Part shown: piece by piece, positions 5,189 to 8,908 of the stretch
How positions within the stretch are numbered: the first letter of the stretch is position 1
How the letters are laid out: each line of letters begins with the position of its first letter
Assembly: GCA_030698645.1 (NCBI GenBank)
Contig: JAUYMV010000638.1
Coordinates: 1 to 8,908 of the forward strand
Direction of reading: 5' to 3'
From: Mesorhizobium sp.
GTDB taxonomy: Bacteria; Pseudomonadota; Alphaproteobacteria; Rhizobiales; Rhizobiaceae
DNA length: 8,908 bases
Made by a program: the position numbers and the translations under genes
Notes under the pieces: generated by a model
Databases searched by the model: none
What the model was told of the DNA's origin: nothing
Seen by the model: only the letters and a program-made list of their open reading frames with translations

Positions 5189-6328
5189 ATGCAGTTCATC
5201 GACCTCGGCGCGCAGCGCGCGCGCATCAAGGACCGGCTGAAGATCGCCATCGACAAGGTGGTCGAGGAAGGCCGTTACATCCTTGGACCGGAGGTCGGCG
5301 AGTTCGAGAAGCGGCTGGGCGCCTATATCGGCGTCGACCATGTGATCGCCTGCGCCAACGGAACGGACGCGCTGCTGCTGCCCCTGATGGCGGCCGGGAT
5401 CGGGCCGGGCGACGCGGTCTTCGTGCCGAGCTTCACATTCGCGGCGACCGCCGAGGTCGTCGCGCTGACCAGGGCGGAGCCCGTCTTCGTCGAAATCGAC
5501 GCGCAGAGCTACAACATGGATCCGGCCAGCCTCGACGCCGCGATCGCGATGATCCGCAAGGAAGGCCGCCTGACGCCCAGGGCGGTCATCCCGGTCGATC
5601 TGTTCGGCCTTGCCGCGGACTATGCCGCGCTCGGCGCCATCGCGAAGCGCGAGGGGCTGATGATGATCGAGGACGCGGCGCAGGCGACCGGCGGCTCGCT
5701 TGACGGGCGCATGTGCGGCGCGTTCGGCGACGTCGGCTCGACCAGCTTCTATCCGGCGAAGCCCCTCGGCTGCTACGGCGACGGAGGCGCGATGTTCACC
5801 AACGACGCGACGCTGGCCGAGAAGCTGCGTTCCTACGCCTTCCACGGCAAGGGCGAGACGCAATACGACAATGTCCATGTCGGGCTGAACTCGCGCCTCG
5901 ACACGATCCAGGCGGCGATCCTGCTCGAGAAGCTCGCCATCCTGGAGGACGAGATGGAGGCGCGCCAGCGGGTCGCGGCGCGCTACGCGGAGGGCCTCTC
6001 GGGCATCGTGCGGACGCCTTCCGTGCCGAAAGGCTCGCGCTCGGCCTGGGCGCAGTACGCCATCGAGACGCCGGTGCGCGACGGGCTGAAGGCGCATCTG
6101 CAGAGCAACGGCATTCCGTCGGTCATCTACTACGTCAAGCCGCTGCATCTGCAGGTGGCCTATGGCCGCTTTCCGCGCGTGACCGGCGGGTTGCCGGTCT
6201 CCGAATCGCTGCCGTCGCGCATCCTCTGCCTGCCGATGCATCCCTATCTGTCGGAAGCCGACCAGGACCGCATCATCGCGACGATCGCCGACTATGTCGG
6301 ACACAACGCGGCAATCGCCGCCGAGTAG
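5189..6328 (+). CDS. gnnB: DegT/DnrJ/EryC1 aminotransferase, probable UDP-3-keto-sugar aminotransferase (GnnB/WbpE-like)
   Basis: PLP-dependent sugar aminotransferase of 379 residues, full length for the family and cytosolic. MQFIDLGAQ at the N-terminus and YILGPEV (30-36) match the WbpE/GnnB branch. NGTDAL (57-62) binds the cofactor phosphate, EDAAQ (161-165) contributes D162 and Q165 at the PLP ring, and FYPAKPLGCYGDGG has the Schiff-base lysine K191. LPMHPYL near the C-terminus is also typical. The ATG at 5189 has AGGA (5177-5180) 8 bases upstream; the ATG at 5159 would add ten unconserved residues. It would transfer an amino group from glutamate to the 3-keto sugar made by the upstream oxidoreductase, giving UDP-GlcNAc3N for lipid A, or the glucuronate equivalent for O-antigen. 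The 126-base gap before it holds a small inverted repeat (CCGCG 5093-5097, CGCGG 5106-5110). Confidence 0.88.
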   Translation: MQFIDLGAQRARIKDRLKIAIDKVVEEGRYILGPEVGEFEKRLGAYIGVDHVIACANGTDALLLPLMAAGIGPGDAVFVPSFTFAATAEVVALTRAEPVFVEIDAQSYNMDPASLDAAIAMIRKEGRLTPRAVIPVDLFGLAADYAALGAIAKREGLMMIEDAAQATGGSLDGRMCGAFGDVGSTSFYPAKPLGCYGDGGAMFTNDATLAEKLRSYAFHGKGETQYDNVHVGLNSRLDTIQAAILLEKLAILEDEMEARQRVAARYAEGLSGIVRTPSVPKGSRSAWAQYAIETPVRDGLKAHLQSNGIPSVIYYVKPLHLQVAYGRFPRVTGGLPVSESLPSRILCLPMHPYLSEADQDRIIATIADYVGHNAAIAAE

Positions 6329-6335
6329 CTGGCGG
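6318..6335. terminator. Possible bidirectional terminator hairpin between gnnB and mnmA
   Basis: CCGCC (6318-6322) pairs with GGCGG (6331-6335). An inner AG/CT pair (6324-6325, 6329-6330) extends the stem past one bulged G and leaves the loop TAG, which is the gnnB stop codon. It sits exactly at the 8-base junction of two convergent genes, where a shared terminator is expected. There is no T-run on either side, so the call is tentative. Confidence 0.35.
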
Positions 6336-6336
6336 G

Positions 6337-7524
6337 TCAGGCGGTCGCGGGCACACCGTCGGCCGAGATGCGGGCCAGCATCGCCTGCGCCGCGGCGCTG
6401 CGCTCGGAGCGCGCGATGAAGCCGCCGCCGAGCACACGGGCGTCGGTGCCTTCGGCATCGTAGAGCACGCAGGCCTGGCCGGGCGCGATGCCCGACTCGC
6501 CCTCGGCAAGCTCGATGAAGACGCGGTCCCCGTCCCTGTGCAATGTCGCCGGGGCCGGCTGGCGGGTCGAGCGCAGCCGGGCGAAGATCTCGATCCCCGC
6601 GGCCGGAATCTCCGACAAGGGCCGATCGCCCAGCCAGTTGACGTCGCGCAGGAAGACCTTGCGCGTCTCCAACGCCTCGCGCGGGCCGACGACGACGCGC
6701 GCCCGAGAGGGATCGAGTTCCACCACGTAGAGCGGCTCGGCGGCCGCGACGCCGATGCCGCGGCGCTGGCCGATCGTGTAGCGCAGGATGCCCTCATGAC
6801 GGCCGAGCACACGCCCGTCGATGTGCACGATGTCGCCCGGGATCGCCGCCTCGGGCGTCAGCTTCGCGATGATGTCCGTGTAGCGGCCCTGCGGGACGAA
6901 GCAGATGTCCTGACTGTCCTGCTTGGCGGCGACCGAGAGCCCGACGCGCTCGGCGATGGCGCGTACCTCGGGCTTGGTCATTCCGCCGAGCGGAAAGCGC
7001 AGATAGTCGAGTTGCTCCTGCGTCGTCGCAAACAGGAAGTAGCTCTGGTCGCGGTCGGCGTCGACCGGCCGGTAGAGTGCGCGGTGCGCGCCGTTGACGC
7101 GCGATCGGATATAGTGGCCGGTCGCAAGCGCGTCGGCGCCGAGATCGCGCGCCGTCTGCAGCAGGTCGGCGAACTTGACGGTCTGGTTGCAGGCGACGCA
7201 GGGGATCGGCGTCTCTCCGGCCGCATAGCTGGCCGCGAAGGGATCGATCACCGCCTTGCGGAAGCGCTCCTCGTAGTCGAGCACGTAATAGGGGATGCCC
7301 AGCGTCTCGGCGACGCGGCGCGCGTCATCGATGTCGCGCCCGGCGCAGCAGGAGCCGGCGCGGTGCGCGGTGGCGCCCTGGTCGTAGAGCTGCAGCGTCA
7401 CGCCGACGACATCGTAGCCCTCGCCCTTGAGGATGGCGGCGACGACCGACGAGTCGACGCCGCCCGACATGGCGACAACCACGCGGGTCTCTTCGGGGCG
7501 TCCTGGCAGGTCGAGGCTGTTCAT
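6337..7524 (-). CDS. mnmA: tRNA-specific 2-thiouridylase MnmA (TrmU)
   Basis: Enzyme of 395 residues that adds sulfur to U34 of tRNA-Lys, -Glu and -Gln, using ATP and a persulfide relay. The ATP-pyrophosphatase P-loop SGGVDSS is at 20-26. The catalytic pair is C112 (IPCVACN, 107-113), equivalent to C102 of E. coli, and C208 (SQDICFVP), equivalent to C199. ATGHY (134-138) and DQSYFLF (159-165) are further conserved motifs, and the C-terminal part looks like the usual beta-barrel domains. The extra CC at 59-60 followed by DIDDARRVA is common in this family. The ATG (complement of 7522-7524) has GGAAGTG about 8 bases upstream. It is divergent from sciP and convergent with the aminotransferase gene, with no functional link apparent. 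All key residues are present. Confidence 0.97.
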   Translation of the reverse strand: MNSLDLPGRPEETRVVVAMSGGVDSSVVAAILKGEGYDVVGVTLQLYDQGATAHRAGSCCAGRDIDDARRVAETLGIPYYVLDYEERFRKAVIDPFAASYAAGETPIPCVACNQTVKFADLLQTARDLGADALATGHYIRSRVNGAHRALYRPVDADRDQSYFLFATTQEQLDYLRFPLGGMTKPEVRAIAERVGLSVAAKQDSQDICFVPQGRYTDIIAKLTPEAAIPGDIVHIDGRVLGRHEGILRYTIGQRRGIGVAAAEPLYVVELDPSRARVVVGPREALETRKVFLRDVNWLGDRPLSEIPAAGIEIFARLRSTRQPAPATLHRDGDRVFIELAEGESGIAPGQACVLYDAEGTDARVLGGGFIARSERSAAAQAMLARISADGVPATA

Positions 7525-7566
7525 CGGTTCACTTCCGGGGCGCGATCAGCGGGCCCAGTCCGGCGC

Positions 7567-7595
7567 TACATGGCAACGCCTCCAGTCTAGGTCAA
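7567..7595 (-). promoter_or_regulatory. Possible mnmA promoter
   Basis: On the minus strand TTGACC (complement of 7590-7595) matches the -35 consensus in 5 of 6 positions. Seventeen bases later comes CATGTA (complement of 7567-7572), a poor -10 box. A start near 7560 would give a leader of about 36 bases. It shares the 243-base gap 7525-7767 with the sciP control region. Confidence 0.35.
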
Positions 7596-7691
7596 GCAGC
7601 GCGCCAACGCCACGATTCGATCCGGCGGCGCGGCAGTCCGGAGCGAAAGCCCGGAAATCCGCCATTTTCAAGACTTCGAATGCGGCATTTC

Positions 7692-7712
7692 GGCTTAGGC
7701 AAATTTTAAGCC
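7692..7712 (+). promoter_or_regulatory. Predicted CtrA-binding site upstream of sciP
   Basis: TTAG (7695-7698), seven bases, then TTAA (7706-7709) matches the CtrA consensus TTAA-N7-TTAA in 7 of 8 positions. The half-sites are embedded in a longer dyad, GGCTTA (7692-7697) and TAAGCC (7707-7712), and a further GGCTTTA lies at 7716-7722. The centre is about 65 bases before the sciP start, a reasonable place for an activator covering the -35 region. A CcrM-type GATTC site is at 7614-7618, but such sites are common in this window. In Caulobacter sciP is a CtrA target, so the context fits; binding here is inferred. Confidence 0.55.
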
Positions 7713-7767
7713 TGTGGCTTTAGTGTGATGTCGATTGGTTCCTTGAGTGTGTTGTGTAGAGAGTATG

Positions 7768-8043
7768 ATGACCGATCTGGTTAGACCGCGCGTCAAGTAT
7801 GTCATCGGGCCGGACGGCAGCCCGCTCACCATTGCGGACCTGCCTCCGTCCAATACGAGACGGTGGGTCATCCGGCGCAAGGCCGAGGTCGTCGCCGCGG
7901 TCAGGGGCGGTTTGCTCAGCCTCGAAGAGGCCTGCCAGCGCTACAAGCTGACGACCGAGGAATTCCTGTCCTGGCAGGCGTCGATCGACGAGTATGGCCT
8001 GGCCGGGCTGCGCACCACCCGCATCCAGCAATATCGCCACTAA
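7768..8043 (+). CDS. sciP: CtrA inhibitor SciP (DUF1153)
   Basis: Small DNA-associated regulator of 91 residues. In Caulobacter it binds CtrA and blocks activation of CtrA-dependent promoters in G1 cells. The sequence is close to canonical for DUF1153: VKYVIGPDGSPLTIADLPP (9-27), RRWVIRRKAEVVAAVRGG (31-48), a Trp-repressor-like helix-turn-helix from about 35 to 82 (SLEEACQRY, LTTEEFLSW), and the family's C-terminal TTRIQQYR tail (83-90). I chose the ATG at 7768, with AGAGAG at 7758-7763; the ATG one codon earlier (7765) is equally possible, while the GTG at 7747 is unlikely. A CtrA-like box lies upstream, suggesting feedback control. The fliJ fragment nearby supports a cell-cycle/motility locus. 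Identity is very secure. Confidence 0.96.
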   Translation: MTDLVRPRVKYVIGPDGSPLTIADLPPSNTRRWVIRRKAEVVAAVRGGLLSLEEACQRYKLTTEEFLSWQASIDEYGLAGLRTTRIQQYRH

Positions 8044-8067
8044 CTTTAGCCAGACTTTTCAGCGCGA

Positions 8068-8081
8068 CCGGCTCAGGCCGG
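8068..8081. terminator. Possible terminator hairpin between sciP and the PqiA-like gene
   Basis: CCGGC (8068-8072) pairs with GCCGG (8077-8081) around a four-base loop. The loop holds the complement of the stop codon of the minus-strand gene. It lies at the convergent junction with sciP, 25 bases after the sciP stop. The stem is only 5 bp and no T-run follows on either strand, so support is weak. Confidence 0.25.
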
Positions 8082-8525
8082 CTCACCGTCCCGTCGTTTG
8101 ACCAGCGCGGTCGCCACGACCGTCAGCACGACCGATCCGGCAAAGAACCAGAGGCCAGGCTGCGTGAAGGCGGAGGCGAGACCGCTGGTCCTGGCGGCGA
8201 AAATCACCAGCGCGACGAGGACGACGTCCAGCATCGACCAGTTCGACAGGGCGCGGAACCAGCCGGGAACGCGCGCGGCGCCGGGGCCGGCGTACGCCGC
8301 CACGTGCAGAAGCAGAAGCTTTGCCGCGGGAAAGACGATCGAGAAGAGCCCGAGGATCGACGCGATCGGCCAGTCGCCGGCCAGAAAGAGGTCGCGCACC
8401 ATGACCGCGAGCGACGGTTCGTCCGAAAACAGCCACAGACGCTCGACCCTGATCAAGGGGAGCGTGATGCCGAGCGCGAAGCAGAATGTGGCGCCGCAGA
8501 GCACGGCCGGAAGCAGGAAGCGCAT
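8073..8525 (-). CDS. Paraquat-inducible protein A (PqiA)-family membrane protein, single domain
   Basis: Inner-membrane protein of 150 residues with four predicted helices (about 5-24, 52-74, 98-112, 122-142). The loop after helix 1 (LPLIRVERLWLF) and the segment SNWSMLDVVLVAL (94-106) are typical of PqiA domains. Full PqiA and LetA proteins have two such domains plus zinc-binding cysteines. This one is a single domain without CxxC pairs, a short form seen in many Alphaproteobacteria. PqiA/LetA-type proteins work with MCE proteins in lipid transport across the envelope, but no MCE gene is in the window, so that role is not shown here. The ATG (complement of 8523-8525) lacks a clear ribosome-binding site. 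The gene lies 45 bases downstream of fliJ on the same strand and may be co-transcribed with it. Confidence 0.78.
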   Translation of the reverse strand: MRFLLPAVLCGATFCFALGITLPLIRVERLWLFSDEPSLAVMVRDLFLAGDWPIASILGLFSIVFPAAKLLLLHVAAYAGPGAARVPGWFRALSNWSMLDVVLVALVIFAARTSGLASAFTQPGLWFFAGSVVLTVVATALVKRRDGEPA

Positions 8526-8570
8526 GATGGCCGTATAGCGGAGCCGGCCGGAGCGGAAAAGGGCGGCCGA

Positions 8571-8908
8571 TCAGCCGATCATGGCGCGTCGCGTGTCGAT
8601 TTCGCTCTCGCGCTGGCGGATATCCCGCGTTTCCAGCATTTCGGCCTTGGCGAGATCCGCCTCCGCTTCGCTGAGCCCGGCCTCGGCGCCGCTTTTCTGC
8701 TGCAGCAGGTCGGATTGCGAATTCTTCAGATTGTCGCGCCGCATGCGGGCGGCCTTGGCGAAGGTCGGATAGGCGAAATGATTGATGTCGGTGATTCCGG
8801 CCTTGCGCTCCTCGGCCGCGATCTGGGCGTCCAGATCATTGTCCATGCTCTCGAATTCGGAGAACATCAGGTCGAGCTGGGCAAGCTTCCGCCGCTTTAC
8901 GTTCACCT
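8571..8908 (-). CDS. fliJ: Flagellar export protein FliJ, rhizobial type (5' partial)
   Basis: The last 112 or so residues of a predicted cytosolic coiled-coil protein. FliJ is the central stalk/escort component that works with the ATPase FliI in flagellar type III export. The visible part starts VNVKRRKLAQLDLMF, which matches the region shortly after the N-terminus in FliJ. It continues as heptad-rich helix, has the rhizobial GITDINHFAYPTFAKAARMRRDNL block in the middle (about 38-61, counted from the GTG at 8906), and ends with a second charged helix (ETRDIRQRESE). The frame is open to the window edge and family members have some 15 more residues, so the GTG at 8906 is probably not the start. 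Similarity between coiled coils can mislead, but the central block is specific. The nearby sciP gene fits a flagellar/cell-cycle locus. Confidence 0.75.
   Translation of the reverse strand, partial: VNVKRRKLAQLDLMFSEFESMDNDLDAQIAAEERKAGITDINHFAYPTFAKAARMRRDNLKNSQSDLLQQKSGAEAGLSEAEADLAKAEMLETRDIRQRESEIDTRRAMIG

Noticed and set aside
5090..6304. Minus-strand open frame of 404 codons
   Set aside because: It is antisense to the aminotransferase gene, whose PLP motifs prove the plus-strand frame.
5713..7590. Plus-strand open frame of 625 codons
   Set aside because: It runs across the end of the aminotransferase gene and then antisense to all of mnmA. Its product is rich in R, G, A and D with no motif; GC-rich DNA keeps such shadow frames open.
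7614..7618. GATTC as a CcrM control site for sciP/mnmA
   Set aside because: GANTC sites occur repeatedly in coding parts of the window, so a single one in the gap is not evidence of regulation.

Overview
The window is a gene-dense, GC-rich (roughly two-thirds G+C by eye) chromosomal segment. It is most likely from an alphaproteobacterium of the Hyphomicrobiales (Rhizobiales), perhaps close to Mesorhizobium, Aminobacter or the Brucella group. The case rests on a nearly canonical SciP (DUF1153), a FliJ of the rhizobial type, a gnnA-gnnB-like pair as found in bacteria whose lipid A contains 2,3-diamino-2,3-dideoxyglucose, and a BigR-regulon-type persulfide dioxygenase next to two half-size YeeE proteins. 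I see no insertion sequence, phage gene, CRISPR array or pseudogene.

Left part (1-3763, all plus strand): an iron-dependent alcohol dehydrogenase (5' end cut off by the window) overlaps a hot-dog thioesterase by one base. After 13 bases comes a Blh/ETHE1-like persulfide dioxygenase. After 115 bases follow two small membrane proteins of the YeeE/YedE sulfur-transport family, 3 bases apart. A conserved-looking 87-residue protein of unknown function closes the block. The dioxygenase and the two membrane proteins form a plausible sulfide/persulfide detoxification unit. No BigR/ArsR-type regulator or sulfurtransferase domain is present here.

Middle part (3779-6328): an elongator tRNA-Met gene on the minus strand has a textbook promoter (TTGACA, 17 bases, TTATAT). 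Between this promoter and the next gene lies a strikingly palindromic stretch (3961-4046). Then come a Gfo/Idh/MocA oxidoreductase and a PLP-dependent DegT/DnrJ aminotransferase. Together they best fit GnnA/GnnB, which oxidise and transaminate the 3''-position of UDP-GlcNAc. The alternative is the related WbpB/WbpE type of O-antigen pathway.

Right part (6337-8908): mnmA (tRNA 2-thiouridylase) lies on the minus strand, convergent with the aminotransferase gene. The cell-cycle regulator gene sciP is divergent from mnmA and has a near-consensus CtrA site in its upstream region. Convergent with sciP are a one-domain PqiA-like membrane protein gene and, upstream of it on the same strand, the 3' portion of fliJ. 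The sciP-fliJ neighbourhood looks like a CtrA/flagellar region.

Most of the window is recognisable core metabolism and regulation. The parts that known gene families do not explain are the nested inverted repeats at 3961-4046, the palindromic site before sciP, and the small unknown protein at 3500-3763.
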